Positions 23,202 through 32,550 of a stretch of 64,000 bases of DNA are shown one piece after another. The notes beneath the pieces were generated by a model. That model did no database searches. It was not told the DNA's origin and saw nothing but the letters and a program-made list of their open reading frames with translations. Each line of letters starts with the position of its first letter. Position 1 is the first letter of the stretch. The translations under genes and the position numbers were made by a program. The DNA comes from Streptomyces griseoruber (GTDB lineage Bacteria; Actinomycetota; Actinomycetes; Streptomycetales; Streptomycetaceae), in the NCBI RefSeq assembly GCF_001514205.1, contig NZ_KQ948775.1, positions 124,001 through 188,000 of the forward strand. Reading direction: 5' to 3'.

Positions 23202-25157
23202 TCAGTCCTCGCTCGGCGCCGCCGGCAGCTTCGCCTGGATGAGGTCCATGACGGTGGAGTCGGTCAGCGTCGTGACGTCTCCGAGCTCACGGTTCTCGGC
23301 GATGTCCCGCAGCAGACGGCGCATGATCTTGCCCGAGCGGGTCTTGGGCAGTTCGGTGACCGGGTGGATCTGCTTGGGCTTGGCGATCGGGCCGAGCGTC
23401 GCCCCGACGTGGTTGCGCAGCTCGGCCACCAGGTCCTCGGACTCGGCGGCGGTGCCGCGCAGGATGACGAACGCGACGATCGCCTGCCCGGTCGTCTCGT
23501 CGGCCGCGCCGACCACGGCCGCCTCGGCGACCGACGGGTGCGACACGAGTGCCGACTCGACCTCGGTGGTCGAGATGTTGTGCCCGGAGACGAGCATGAC
23601 GTCGTCCACCCGGCCCAGCAGCCAGATGTCCCCGTCGTCGTCCTTCTTCGCGCCGTCGCCCGCGAAGTACTTGCCCTCGAACCGCGACCAGTAGGTGTCG
23701 AGGAACCGCTGGTCGTCGCCCCAGATGGTGCGGAGCATCGACGGCCACGGCTCGGTCAGGACCAGATAGCCACCGCCGCCGTTCGGCACCTCGTTCGCCT
23801 CGTCGTCGACGACGGTCGCGGAGATGCCGGGCAGCGGGCGCTGGGCCGATCCCGGCTTGGCCTCGGTGACGCCCGGCAGCGGCGAGATCATCATCGCCCC
23901 GGTCTCGGTCTGCCACCAGGTGTCCACGACGGGGGTCAGGTCGGCACCGATGTGCTTGCGGTACCAGACCCAGGCCTCGGGGTTGATGGGCTCACCGACC
24001 GAGCCGAGGACGCGGAGCGAGGACAGGTCGAACTTCGCGGGGATGTCGTCGCCCCACTTCATGAACGTACGGATCGCCGTCGGGGCGGTGTACAGGATCG
24101 TCACCCCGTACTTCTGCACGATCTCCCAGAAGCGCCCCTGGTGCGGGGTGTCCGGCGTGCCCTCGTACATCACCTGTGTCGCGCCGTTCGCCAGCGGCCC
24201 GTAGACGATGTAGGAGTGCCCGGTGACCCAGCCGACGTCGGCGGTGCACCAGTACACGTCGGTCTCCGGCTTGAGGTCGAAGACCGCGTGGTGCGTGTAC
24301 GCCGCCTGCGTGAGGTAGCCGCCGGACGTGTGCAGGATGCCCTTCGGCTTGCCCGTCGTGCCGGACGTGTAGAGGATGAACAGCGGCTGCTCGGCGCCGA
24401 AGGCCTCGGGGGTGTGCTCGGCGGACTGGCGCTCGACGATCTCGTCCCACCACACGTCCCGGCTGTCGTCCCAGGCGACCTCCTGGCCGGTACGGCGGAC
24501 CACCAGCACATGCTCGACGTTGTCGACCTTGCGGATCGCGTCGTCGACGGCCGGCTTGAGCGCGGACGGCTTGCCGCGCCGGTACCCGCCGTCGGCCGTG
24601 ATGACGACCTTGGCGTCCGCGTCCTGGATCCGGGTCGCCAGCGCGTCCGCGCTGAAGCCGCCGAAGACGACCGAGTGCGCGGCGCCGATCCGGGCGCAGG
24701 CCAGCATCGCGATCGCCGTCTCCGGGATCATCGGCATGTAGACCGCGACCCGGTCGCCCTTGTGGACGCCCAGCTCCAGCAGCGCGTTGGCCGCCTTCGA
24801 CACCTCGTCCTTGAGCTCGGCGTAGGTGAGCGCGCGGCTGTCGCCCGGCTCGCCCTCGAAGTGGATCGCGACCCGGTCGCCGTGCCCGGCCTCCACATGG
24901 CGGTCGACGCAGTTGTACGCGACGTTGAGTTCGCCGTCCTCGAACCACTTCGCGAACGGCGGGTTCGACCAGTCCAGCGTCTGCGTCGGCTCCTTGGCCC
25001 AGGTCAGCCGACGGGCCTGCTCGGCCCAGAAGCCGAGCCTGTCAGCCTTGGCCTGTTCGTACGCCTCCGCCGTGACGTTGGCGTTCGCGGCCAGGTCGGC
25101 GGGGGGCGCGAACCTGCGCTCTTCCTTGAGCAGGTTGGCCAGGCTCTCGTTGCTCAC
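23202..25157 (-). CDS. acsA: Acetyl-CoA synthetase, 651 aa
   Basis: Activates acetate to acetyl-CoA with ATP. The AMP-binding P-loop-like motif YTSGTTGKPKG, the acetate pocket (DVGWVTGHSYIVYGPL) and TWWQTETG are present. The catalytic lysine K610 in PKTRSGKIMRR is the site usually acetylated to switch the enzyme off. Start is GTG 25157 with GGGAG 8 bases upstream, giving the S. coelicolor length of 651 residues. The upstream 200 bases contain a run of CCTGGT hexamers (about 25258-25292) and otherwise no gene. Confidence 0.96.
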   Translation of the reverse strand: MSNESLANLLKEERRFAPPADLAANANVTAEAYEQAKADRLGFWAEQARRLTWAKEPTQTLDWSNPPFAKWFEDGELNVAYNCVDRHVEAGHGDRVAIHFEGEPGDSRALTYAELKDEVSKAANALLELGVHKGDRVAVYMPMIPETAIAMLACARIGAAHSVVFGGFSADALATRIQDADAKVVITADGGYRRGKPSALKPAVDDAIRKVDNVEHVLVVRRTGQEVAWDDSRDVWWDEIVERQSAEHTPEAFGAEQPLFILYTSGTTGKPKGILHTSGGYLTQAAYTHHAVFDLKPETDVYWCTADVGWVTGHSYIVYGPLANGATQVMYEGTPDTPHQGRFWEIVQKYGVTILYTAPTAIRTFMKWGDDIPAKFDLSSLRVLGSVGEPINPEAWVWYRKHIGADLTPVVDTWWQTETGAMMISPLPGVTEAKPGSAQRPLPGISATVVDDEANEVPNGGGGYLVLTEPWPSMLRTIWGDDQRFLDTYWSRFEGKYFAGDGAKKDDDGDIWLLGRVDDVMLVSGHNISTTEVESALVSHPSVAEAAVVGAADETTGQAIVAFVILRGTAAESEDLVAELRNHVGATLGPIAKPKQIHPVTELPKTRSGKIMRRLLRDIAENRELGDVTTLTDSTVMDLIQAKLPAAPSED

Positions 25158-25354
25158 GACATCTCCCAATCGAAGGGTGTCCGTTGTGTCCCAGGCCACA
25201 GCTCATCAGAACCGGGGGCCCGGTGACAAGGGTCGACGGAAAATTGGTTTAGACCTGTCCTGGTCCTGGTCCTGGTTCTGCTGGTCCTGGTACGGGCCCG
25301 GTCATCCGTACCCACGGACGGGGGTCGGACGGAGTTCATCCGGTGTAACGCCTT

Positions 25355-27820
25355 TCACACCCGATGGCCCACATGATCGAACAGTTCGCCGCCGTCGTTC
25401 CCGGTGAGCAGATACGTCTGTGCCTCGCCCACGTGGAAGTACAGCCCGTGCAGCTCCAGCGCCCCGGCCCGCAGGGCGCGCGCCACCGACTCGTGGGCCC
25501 GCAGATGATCCAGTTGCTGGACCACGTTCGTCAGACACAGCTGCTCGACCGCGTCCGCCGGCGACCGCCCGGCCAGCCGGGCCCAGGGGCGGCCGTCGTC
25601 GGCCATCCGCTCCAGACTCGGCAGCCCGTGCCGCAGCCACCGCTTCAACGGCGTCTGCCTCCCGCCGGGTTCGGAGCCCAGCAGCGCCTGCATGGCCCCG
25701 CATCCGGAGTGCCCGCACACCGTGATGGACCGGACCTTCAGCACGTCCACCGCGTACTCGATGGCCGCCCCCACCGAGTCGTCCCCGTTCTCCTCGTCCG
25801 GCGGCGGCACCAGGTTGCCCACGTTGCGCACCACGAACAGGTCGCCCGGACCACTGGAGGTGATCATCGAGGTGACCAGCCGCGAGTCGGCGCAGGTGAG
25901 GAACAACTGCGTCGGCTGCTGCCCCTCCCGGGCCAGCCGTGCCAACTCCCCGCGCACCAACGGAGCGGTGTTCCGCTGGAAGGCGCTGATGCCGCGGACC
26001 AGGGGGTGGTGGCTGCCGTCGGCCCCGGGGCCTGCGGGGCCGACGGGGCCTGCGGAGCCGGCGGTGTCGCTCGCCTCGTTCGGCTCGTGCGGCTCCTGCG
26101 GTGTGGGCGGCGCGCTGGGTTCGCCCGGCTGCTCCGGGCTCTCGGAACCCGAAGCGCGTGCGGAGCGCGGGAGCTCGCACTGGTGGTTGCGCCAAGGGGT
26201 CCAGGGCCGGCAGCGGCAGTCGGCACCGGCGCCGGTGGGGGCCGGAGCCGTGGCCGCCGCGTTGAGTCTGCGTCCGGTCAGTTCGACGGTGCCGCCCTGG
26301 GCGGTGTGGGTCTTCTGCCAGTCCTGCAAGGTCTCGTACGCCGCGTGGTCCATGAAGGAGCCGTCCAGCTCGACCACGACGGGCGTGCCGTGGGGTACGA
26401 GGTGCAGGGCCCGGCTGAGTCGTGGCACCGCGAGGAACGTCAACTGGCCTCGCACATGGACGTGATGGACTCCTCCCTGCTCGTGGTGGGTGATACGGGT
26501 GTGGGTGAGGCGGTTGAGGGCGACGGCGACGGCGACCGCGATCCCCAGCGTCACGCCTTGCAGAACGCCGAGGAACACCACGCCGAGGGTGGTGACGGCG
26601 TACACCAGCACCTCCCGGTGGCGGGTCACCGTACGAATGTGGTGCAGGGACACCATCTGGATGCCGACGGCCATCACCAGGGCGGCGAGCGAGGCGAGCG
26701 GGATGAGCTCCAGGACCGGGACCATCAGCAGCGCGGCGATCACTACGAGAACGCCGTGCAGCATCGTGGAGTTCCGGCTCACGGCACCCGACTGGACATT
26801 CGCCGAACTGCGCACGGCCACACCCGCGACGGGCAGTCCGCCGAGCGCGCCGGAGACGATGTTGGCGGCTCCCTGACCGAGCAGCTCACGGTCGAGGTCG
26901 GAGCGGCCGACGCGCGGGGCGCGGCCCGTGGGTGAGGAGATGAGGTCGGCGCGGGAGGAGATGAGCTTGTCGACGGCGACCGCGCCGAGCAGCGACTGCA
27001 CGCTGCACACCAGGGTGGTGGTGAGGACGGCCGCCGCGACGCCGAGCGCCGGGCCCTCGGGGAGCCCGGCCAGGGCATGGCTGCGCCAGGAGGGGAGGTC
27101 GACCTTGGGCAGGGTGAGGCCGGCCAGGGACGCCGCGGCCGTGGCCCCGGCGACGGCGACGAGTGCGGCGGGCACCTTGCGCAGCAGTCGGCCCGCCCGG
27201 CCCGGGATCCGTGGCCAGAGCAGCAGCAGGCTCAGGGTCAGGGTGCTCACGGCGACCGCGGCGGGCTGGAGTCCGGCCAGCTGGGCGGGCAGGGCGCGGA
27301 GGTTGGCCAGGACGGAGCTCTGCGGGGTGCCGCCGAGGACGATGTGCAGCTGGGCGACGGCGATGGTGACGCCGATGCCGGCGAGCATGCCGTGGACGAT
27401 GGCGGGGCTGACGGCGAGCGCGGTGCGCGCCACGCGCAGACAGCCGAGGCCCAGTTGGGTGAGTCCGGCGAGGACGGTGACGGCACAGGTCGTCCGCCAT
27501 CCATAGCGCTGGATGAGGTCGGCCGTGACCACGGTGAGCCCGGCGGCTGGGCCGCTGACCTGGAGCGGGGAGCCGCCGACACAGCCGGCGACGATCCCGC
27601 CGACGGCGGCGGCGACAAGACCGGCCTGGAGGGGGGCTCCGGTGGCCAGGGCGATGCCCAGCGACAGGGGGAGGGCGATCAGGAAGACCGCGATCGAGGC
27701 GGACACGTCGGCGCCCGCGACACGGAAGCGGCGGTGCGGGCCCGACGGGGGGCTGTGGGGCGGGTGGGCGCGCCGGGCGCGCGTCGAGTCGGACGTACGA
27801 GTGGGGACGCAGGCTGACAT
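25355..27820 (-). CDS. SulP anion transporter fused to beta-carbonic anhydrase, 821 aa
   Basis: Residues about 30-440 form a SulP transporter with the usual ten or more membrane helices and signature GLVAAAVGGIVAGCVGGSPLQVSGPAAG. A STAS domain follows (about 450-540), then a Pro/Glu-rich linker, and a beta-carbonic anhydrase domain (about 620-815). The zinc ligands are in CADSR and HSGCG. The fusion suggests bicarbonate uptake and interconversion with CO2 at the membrane. Start ATG 27820. It is divergent from the deacetylase-like lipoprotein gene. Confidence 0.93.
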   Translation of the reverse strand: MSACVPTRTSDSTRARRAHPPHSPPSGPHRRFRVAGADVSASIAVFLIALPLSLGIALATGAPLQAGLVAAAVGGIVAGCVGGSPLQVSGPAAGLTVVTADLIQRYGWRTTCAVTVLAGLTQLGLGCLRVARTALAVSPAIVHGMLAGIGVTIAVAQLHIVLGGTPQSSVLANLRALPAQLAGLQPAAVAVSTLTLSLLLLWPRIPGRAGRLLRKVPAALVAVAGATAAASLAGLTLPKVDLPSWRSHALAGLPEGPALGVAAAVLTTTLVCSVQSLLGAVAVDKLISSRADLISSPTGRAPRVGRSDLDRELLGQGAANIVSGALGGLPVAGVAVRSSANVQSGAVSRNSTMLHGVLVVIAALLMVPVLELIPLASLAALVMAVGIQMVSLHHIRTVTRHREVLVYAVTTLGVVFLGVLQGVTLGIAVAVAVALNRLTHTRITHHEQGGVHHVHVRGQLTFLAVPRLSRALHLVPHGTPVVVELDGSFMDHAAYETLQDWQKTHTAQGGTVELTGRRLNAAATAPAPTGAGADCRCRPWTPWRNHQCELPRSARASGSESPEQPGEPSAPPTPQEPHEPNEASDTAGSAGPVGPAGPGADGSHHPLVRGISAFQRNTAPLVRGELARLAREGQQPTQLFLTCADSRLVTSMITSSGPGDLFVVRNVGNLVPPPDEENGDDSVGAAIEYAVDVLKVRSITVCGHSGCGAMQALLGSEPGGRQTPLKRWLRHGLPSLERMADDGRPWARLAGRSPADAVEQLCLTNVVQQLDHLRAHESVARALRAGALELHGLYFHVGEAQTYLLTGNDGGELFDHVGHRV

Positions 27821-28156
27821 GTTCCCGTCTCCTCCGGGGCAGCGCGGTCGCGGAACTGGTGGTCCCCCGTCGATGGCGGGGGCGGTCGCGGCCGTGGGTC
27901 ACGGCGTACAGCGGCGGGATGAAAAAGCAACGCTCGGTAAAACGATCGTAATGCAGAGTAAAGGTCAGGCATGGATTTATGCGGCAAATGGGGCAAGAGA
28001 TCACTCTCTCGGATGAAGTGAGCATTTCATCGGCTTGTCGTATTAATTCCTTCTCGGTCCCGTGCGACCTTGACCGCGCTGCCGGCTCGCCCCGGCACGC
28101 ACCGACAGAACGCCCTCGTCGGCGTGGGCCGAGAGAAGGAAGAAGGTGGGCGGAAC
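27821..28156. promoter_or_regulatory. Divergent intergenic region, AT-rich
   Basis: 336 bases between divergent genes. The stretch 27920-28060 is much more AT-rich than its surroundings (for example GGTAAAACGATCGTAATGCA and TCGTATTAATTCC), as expected for promoters. The TATTAAT near 28040 could be a -10 region for the downstream lipoprotein gene. No gene is seen. Confidence 0.45.
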
Positions 28157-29422
28157 ATGACCGCCACCCAGAGGATCGCCGCGGCCGTCGTGGTCGCCGC
28201 GACGGCCGCCGTGTCACTCGCCGGCTGTGCGACCGGAACCGATGCTTCCAAGGCGGGAACGCAGACCCCGCGCAAGGGCGCCCCGGCGCCCAAGCACGTG
28301 GTCCGGCTGATCGGCGACGGCTCCACCGCGTACACCGGACCGCAGCCGCACCTGCCCAGACCGCAACGCCTGAAGCCCGGTCAGAAGCCCCCGCAGTTCG
28401 TGGTGTTCTCCTGGGACGGCGCCGGAGAGGACAGCCAGAAGCTGTTCTCCCACTTCCGCAAGGTGTCCAAGGCCAACCATGCGACCATGACGTACTTCCT
28501 CAGCGGCGTGTACATGCTGCCGGAGGAGAGGGCCGACCTGTACCGGCCCCCGCAGCACTCGCCCGGCCGCTCCGACATCGGCTTCAACGACGAGCAGGGC
28601 ATCGCCGACACCGTGCAGCAGCTCCGGCTGGCGTGGCTGGAGGGCAACGAGATCGGCACCCACTTCAACGGCCACTTCTGCGGCAGGAACGGCGGGGTCG
28701 GCGAGTGGTCCCCGGCGGAGTGGCGCGACGAGATCGCCCAGGCCAAGCAGTTCGTGAAGACCTGGAAGACCAACACCGGCATGACGAAGGCCGCCCCGCT
28801 GCCCTTCGACTACGACCGGGAGCTGATCGGCGCCCGCACCCCCTGCCTCGAGGGCCAGAAGAACTTCATGAGGGCGGCGAGCCGGCTGGGCTTCCGCTAT
28901 GACACCAGCGGCGTCAACCAGCAGGTCTGGCCCCGCAAGCGGATGGGGCTGTGGGACCTGTCGATGCAGCTCGTGCCCTTCCCGGGACACACCTACGAGC
29001 AGCTCACCATGGACTACAACTTCATGGTCAACCAGTCCGGCACCAAGACCCAGGGCGACCCCGCCAAGCACGCGTACTGGGGCGAGCAGATGCGGGACGG
29101 TCTGCTCCGGGGCTTCCACCGCGCCTACAACGGCAACCGCGCTCCGCTGATCATCGGCAACCACTTCGAGTCCTGGAACGGCGGAACGTACATGCGCGCC
29201 GTCGACGAGGTCGTCGAGACCGTCTGCAACCAGCCCGACGTGCGCTGTGTGTCCTTCCGGCAGCTGGCCGACTGGCTGGACGCCCAGGACCCGGAGACCC
29301 TGAGCAGGCTGCGCTCGCTGGACGTCGGCGAGACCCCGAAGCAGGGCTGGGCGTCCTTCCTGTCCGACCGGCCCGCTCCGGCCCCCAAGGGCGTACCGGG
29401 CGCCCCGACGGCCCGGCGGTAG
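28157..29422 (+). CDS. Polysaccharide-deacetylase-like lipoprotein, 421 aa
   Basis: The N-terminus has a signal with lipobox SLAGC (cysteine at about residue 23). The remainder resembles secreted carbohydrate deacetylases of the NodB type: FVVFSWDGAGED, the histidine-containing GTHFNGHFCG (about 173-182), RTPCLEG and the final IIGNHFESWNGG. The exact metal triad differs from the classical NodB motifs. Probable role is cell-wall or extracellular polysaccharide modification. Start ATG 28157. Its stop is 16 bases from that of the converging CooC-like gene. Confidence 0.78.
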   Translation: MTATQRIAAAVVVAATAAVSLAGCATGTDASKAGTQTPRKGAPAPKHVVRLIGDGSTAYTGPQPHLPRPQRLKPGQKPPQFVVFSWDGAGEDSQKLFSHFRKVSKANHATMTYFLSGVYMLPEERADLYRPPQHSPGRSDIGFNDEQGIADTVQQLRLAWLEGNEIGTHFNGHFCGRNGGVGEWSPAEWRDEIAQAKQFVKTWKTNTGMTKAAPLPFDYDRELIGARTPCLEGQKNFMRAASRLGFRYDTSGVNQQVWPRKRMGLWDLSMQLVPFPGHTYEQLTMDYNFMVNQSGTKTQGDPAKHAYWGEQMRDGLLRGFHRAYNGNRAPLIIGNHFESWNGGTYMRAVDEVVETVCNQPDVRCVSFRQLADWLDAQDPETLSRLRSLDVGETPKQGWASFLSDRPAPAPKGVPGAPTARR

Positions 29423-29438
29423 CCGCCGTCCGGGTGGT

Positions 29439-30419
29439 CTAGACGGCGGCGGCCACCCCCTCGCCGAGGACGAAGTCGGGGTCGACCTGTGCCGCCAGGT
29501 CGGCCCCGGTGCGTTCGTTGCCCCAGGACCGGGCGTTCTTCAGGTGGAAGTGCACCATCTGGCGCGTGTAGCGGTCCGGGTCGCGCCGCTCGTGGGCGGT
29601 GTCGACGGTCGTCCGCAACAGGCGCAGGGCGTCGCGGTCGGCCGCGTCCAGGAGGTCGAACCGGGGCGGCCGGCCCTTCTCCATGGCGCGCACCCAGTCC
29701 GAGTGCCCGACCGTGACGAGCAGGTCGTCACCGACTTCGGCGCGGAGGAAGTCGAGGTCGTCCTGCCCTTGCACCTTGTTGCCGACGACCTTCAGCTCGA
29801 CGCCGAAGTCGTGGGCGTACTCCTTGTACTGGCGGTAGACGGAGACCCCCTTCCGGGTCGGCTCGGCGACGAGGAACGTCACGTCGAAGCGGGTGAACAA
29901 GCCGGAGGCGAAGGAGTCCGAGCCCGCCGTCATGTCGACCACGACGTATTCGTCACGGCCGTCCACCAGGTGGTTCAGGCACAGCTCCACCGCTCCCGTC
30001 TTGGAGTGGTAGCAGGCGACCCCCAGGTCGGCGTCCGTGAAGGGGCCGGTGACCATCAAACGGACGGCGCCGCCGTCGAGTTCCACCGGCCGGGCGCAGG
30101 CGTCGTAGACCGGATTGTCCTCGCGCACCCGCAGCAGCCGGGAGCCCCGGCCGGGCGGGGTCGTCTTGATCATCGACTCGGCGGAGGCGATGCGCGGGTT
30201 GGAGCCGCGCAGGTACTCCTTGATCAGCGGGAGGTGCTCGCCCAGCGCGGGCAGGCCGGCGGCCTCGCTCTCGTCGAGGCCGAGAGCGGGTCCCAGATGC
30301 TGGTTGATGTCCGCGTCCACGGCGAGTACGGGGGCGCCGAGGGCGGCGAGATGGCGGATGAACAGGGACGACAGCGTGGTCTTGCCGCTGCCGCCCTTCC
30401 CGACGAAAGCAATTTTCAT
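29439..30419 (-). CDS. CooC/MinD-type ATP-binding protein, 326 aa
   Basis: MinD/ParA-superfamily P-loop ATPase starting MKIAFVGKGGSGKTTLSSL. The Walker A lysine pair, VDADINQHLG and VVVDMTAGSDSF (switch II) resemble CooC, the nickel-insertion ATPase for carbon monoxide dehydrogenase. No CODH is in the window, so the client is unknown. ATG 30419 has GGTG upstream; GTG 30425 and TTG 30428 are in frame just before. It is divergent from the Fic-like gene 102 bases away. Confidence 0.82.
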   Translation of the reverse strand: MKIAFVGKGGSGKTTLSSLFIRHLAALGAPVLAVDADINQHLGPALGLDESEAAGLPALGEHLPLIKEYLRGSNPRIASAESMIKTTPPGRGSRLLRVREDNPVYDACARPVELDGGAVRLMVTGPFTDADLGVACYHSKTGAVELCLNHLVDGRDEYVVVDMTAGSDSFASGLFTRFDVTFLVAEPTRKGVSVYRQYKEYAHDFGVELKVVGNKVQGQDDLDFLRAEVGDDLLVTVGHSDWVRAMEKGRPPRFDLLDAADRDALRLLRTTVDTAHERRDPDRYTRQMVHFHLKNARSWGNERTGADLAAQVDPDFVLGEGVAAAV

Positions 30420-30511
30420 GTTCACCAAGAGTAGTGCGGCGATGGCTGTACGTGGCGGGGGTGCGTGAAGAAGACCACTCCTTCGAGGGGTGCGGCCCCT
30501 GGGTGCGTAAT

Positions 30512-30531
30512 GTCGTACTCATGAGTACGAC
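30512..30531. promoter_or_regulatory. Perfect 20-bp palindrome across a start codon
   Basis: GTCGTACTCA followed by its exact complement TGAGTACGAC spans 30512-30531 and includes the ATG start of the Fic-like gene (30521-30523). In DNA it would suit a dimeric regulator; in RNA it would fold over the start codon and could limit translation. Confidence 0.6.
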
Positions 30532-31345
30532 AGGCGCGTCCGCCGATCCGCTCGCGGCCCTGGGCTCGTTGCCCGGTGTGGCCGAGTCCGTGGAGTCCGT
30601 GCGCAAGGCCGTGGACCGGGTCTACGGACACCGGGTCATGCGGCGCCGCAGCAACGCGATCACCTCCGAGGCCGCTCTGCGCGGCGCCCGTGGCTCGGCG
30701 GCGCTGTCCGGCGCGGACTGGGCCCTGGAGGAGGTGCGCCGACGCAGCGACTTCGGCGTCGACGACGAGGCGCTGGTGATGGGTGCCGCCCTGCGGCTGA
30801 CCGCCGAGGCGGGGCAGTTGCTGTCCATCTGGCGGCAGTCGCCGCTGCGGGTGCTGGCGCGGCTGCATCTGGTGGCCGCGGCGGGCGGCGGCGACGAGAT
30901 CGGACGGCCGCGGCAGGCCGGGGAGCCGGTCGACGAACCGCTCGTCGAGCTGCCGCTGCCCGCCGCCGATGAAGTGGCCGGCCGGCTGGACGGGCTCTCC
31001 GAGCTGATCATCGCGGGGAGCTCGGCGCCCGCCCTGGTGACGGCCGCCGTGGTGCACGGCGAGCTGCTCGCCCTGCGCCCCTTCACCTCGCGCAACGGCC
31101 TGGTCGCGCGCGCCGCCGAGCGCATCGTGCTGATCGGCAGCGGACTCGACCCCAAGTCGGTCTGCCCGGCCGAGGTGGGCCACGCGGAACTGGGCCGCGC
31201 GGCCTATCTGGCGGCGCTGGAGGGGTATGTGTCCGGCACTCCGGAGGGCATGGCGGCCTGGATCACGCACTGCGGCAGGGCGGTCGAGCTGGGCGCCCGC
31301 GAGTCGACGGCGGTGTGCGAGGCGTTGCAGCGCGGCGCGGCATAG
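30521..31345 (+). CDS. Degenerate Fic-fold protein, 274 aa
   Basis: An all-helical protein of about Fic size. Near residue 180-200 it reads LALRPFTSRNGLVARAAERIVL, aligning with the Fic motif HPFxxGNGRxxR but with Arg replacing the catalytic His and RNGL in place of GNGR. It should lack normal AMP-transfer activity. Known S. coelicolor annotations call its likely counterpart an oxidoreductase, which the sequence does not support. The start ATG lies inside a 20-bp palindrome. A terminator-like hairpin follows at 31373-31400. Confidence 0.75.
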   Translation: MSTTGASADPLAALGSLPGVAESVESVRKAVDRVYGHRVMRRRSNAITSEAALRGARGSAALSGADWALEEVRRRSDFGVDDEALVMGAALRLTAEAGQLLSIWRQSPLRVLARLHLVAAAGGGDEIGRPRQAGEPVDEPLVELPLPAADEVAGRLDGLSELIIAGSSAPALVTAAVVHGELLALRPFTSRNGLVARAAERIVLIGSGLDPKSVCPAEVGHAELGRAAYLAALEGYVSGTPEGMAAWITHCGRAVELGARESTAVCEALQRGAA

Positions 31346-31372
31346 GGGCGGGAAAGTCCCCGAACAGGGGTT

Positions 31373-31400
31373 GCGGCGGTACGAGAATTCGTACCGCCGC
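31373..31400 (+). terminator. Perfect hairpin after the Fic-like gene
   Basis: GCGGCGGTACGA (31373-31384) and TCGTACCGCCGC (31389-31400) form a 12-bp stem with a 4-base loop GAAT, 28 bases after the stop codon. Confidence 0.8.
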
Positions 31401-31689
31401 TGGCATGTTCACCGGGTTACCAAGCGTCCTCGATATGGTGCCCATCAGGCCGGGATCCTTGCCCGTGACCTGGTGCGGCTGGCCCGTAATCGACGGGTCG
31501 ACGTCGCGTGGGTGCTCGATGTTCATGCATCGGTCCGTGGGGCCAAATGCGTTATTAAGGTGATCCTTTCGGATGTCCTTGGTCTCGCGGGCCGTTGAGT
31601 CCTTTCTACTCCGGCACCAGGGCAAGTGGAACCCCCGCCGCCAGTTCTTTACTTTTGCGGCCACATGGGTTTGAAAGGGTCCTCGCAGC
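31401..31689. ncRNA. Candidate Ms1/6S-like small RNA (scr3559 position)
   Basis: Nearly 290 bases between two converging genes carry no convincing protein gene. In S. coelicolor the 6S-like RNA scr3559 (related to mycobacterial Ms1) was described between SCO3558, a HAD phosphatase annotated as inhibitor of differentiation, and SCO3559. The same two flanking gene types occur here. A plus-strand promoter-like pair TTCACC (31408) and GATATGG, and a T-rich end (GTTCTTTACTTTTGCGGCC) are visible. Strand and ends are not proven; the call rests mostly on synteny from memory. Confidence 0.4.
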
Positions 31690-32520
31690 TCAGGCGGTCG
31701 CCGCCCGGCGCCGGCTCGCGTACCAGACCAGGCCCGCCGTCGCCGCCGCCGCGCCTATGGCGGCCGCCGCGACGAGTGCCGGCGGCGGGACGGAGAACGA
31801 GGGGATCCGCTGCTTGAGCCGTACGGGCCGGTGGAAGTCGAGGATCGGCCACCCGCGCGCGACGGCCTCGCGCCGCAGGGCCCGGTCCGGGTTCACGGCG
31901 TGCGGACGGCCCACCGCCTGGAGCATCGGCAGATCGGTCGCCGAGTCGCTGTAGGCGAAACAGCGCTCCAGGTCGTACCCCTCCGAAACGGCCAGCTCCT
32001 TGATCGCCTCCGCCTTCGTCGGGCCGTAGGCGTAGTACTCCACCTCGCCGGTGTAGCAGCCGTCCTCGCCCACCACCATCCGGGTGGCCACCACACGGTC
32101 CGCGCCCAGCAGTTCGCCGATCGGCTCGACCACCTCCGCGCCCGACGTGGACACGATCACGACATCGCGGCCGGCCGTGTGATGTTCCTCGATGAGGGAG
32201 GCCGCCTCGTCGTAGATGAGCGGGTCGATCAGGTCGTGCAGGGTCTCGGCGACGATCTCCTTCACCTGCTGCACGTTCCAGCCGCGCACCATCCCGGACA
32301 GGTACGTGCGGGTCCGCTCCATCTGGTCGTGGTCCATACCGCCCACGAGGAAGACGAACTGGGCATATGCGGTCCGCAAGGCGGCCCTGCGGTTGATCAG
32401 ACCGCCTTGGTAGAAGGACTTGCTGAAGGTGAGCGTGCTCGACTTCGCAATGACCGTCTTGTCCAGGTCAAAGAAGGCCGCTGTGCGGGGCAAGGAGTGG
32501 TTTTCCACAACCAAGAGCAT
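31690..32520 (-). CDS. HAD-IB phosphatase with C-terminal membrane anchor, 276 aa
   Basis: A SerB-like HAD hydrolase. The nucleophile motif FFDLDKTVIAKSS (about residues 17-29), motif II IVSTSGAE and motif IV AYSDSATDLPML are all present. A transmembrane segment near the C-terminus (about 248-268) ends in WYASRRR, which should anchor it in the membrane. Homologues are annotated as inhibition-of-morphological-differentiation protein in Streptomyces; the substrate is not known. ATG 32520 was chosen; further upstream codons extend the frame but lack support. Confidence 0.85.
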   Translation of the reverse strand: MLLVVENHSLPRTAAFFDLDKTVIAKSSTLTFSKSFYQGGLINRRAALRTAYAQFVFLVGGMDHDQMERTRTYLSGMVRGWNVQQVKEIVAETLHDLIDPLIYDEAASLIEEHHTAGRDVVIVSTSGAEVVEPIGELLGADRVVATRMVVGEDGCYTGEVEYYAYGPTKAEAIKELAVSEGYDLERCFAYSDSATDLPMLQAVGRPHAVNPDRALRREAVARGWPILDFHRPVRLKQRIPSFSVPPPALVAAAAIGAAAATAGLVWYASRRRAATA

Positions 32521-32550
32521 AGGGGCAGCCCATTCGGCGTAAGGTGGGCG

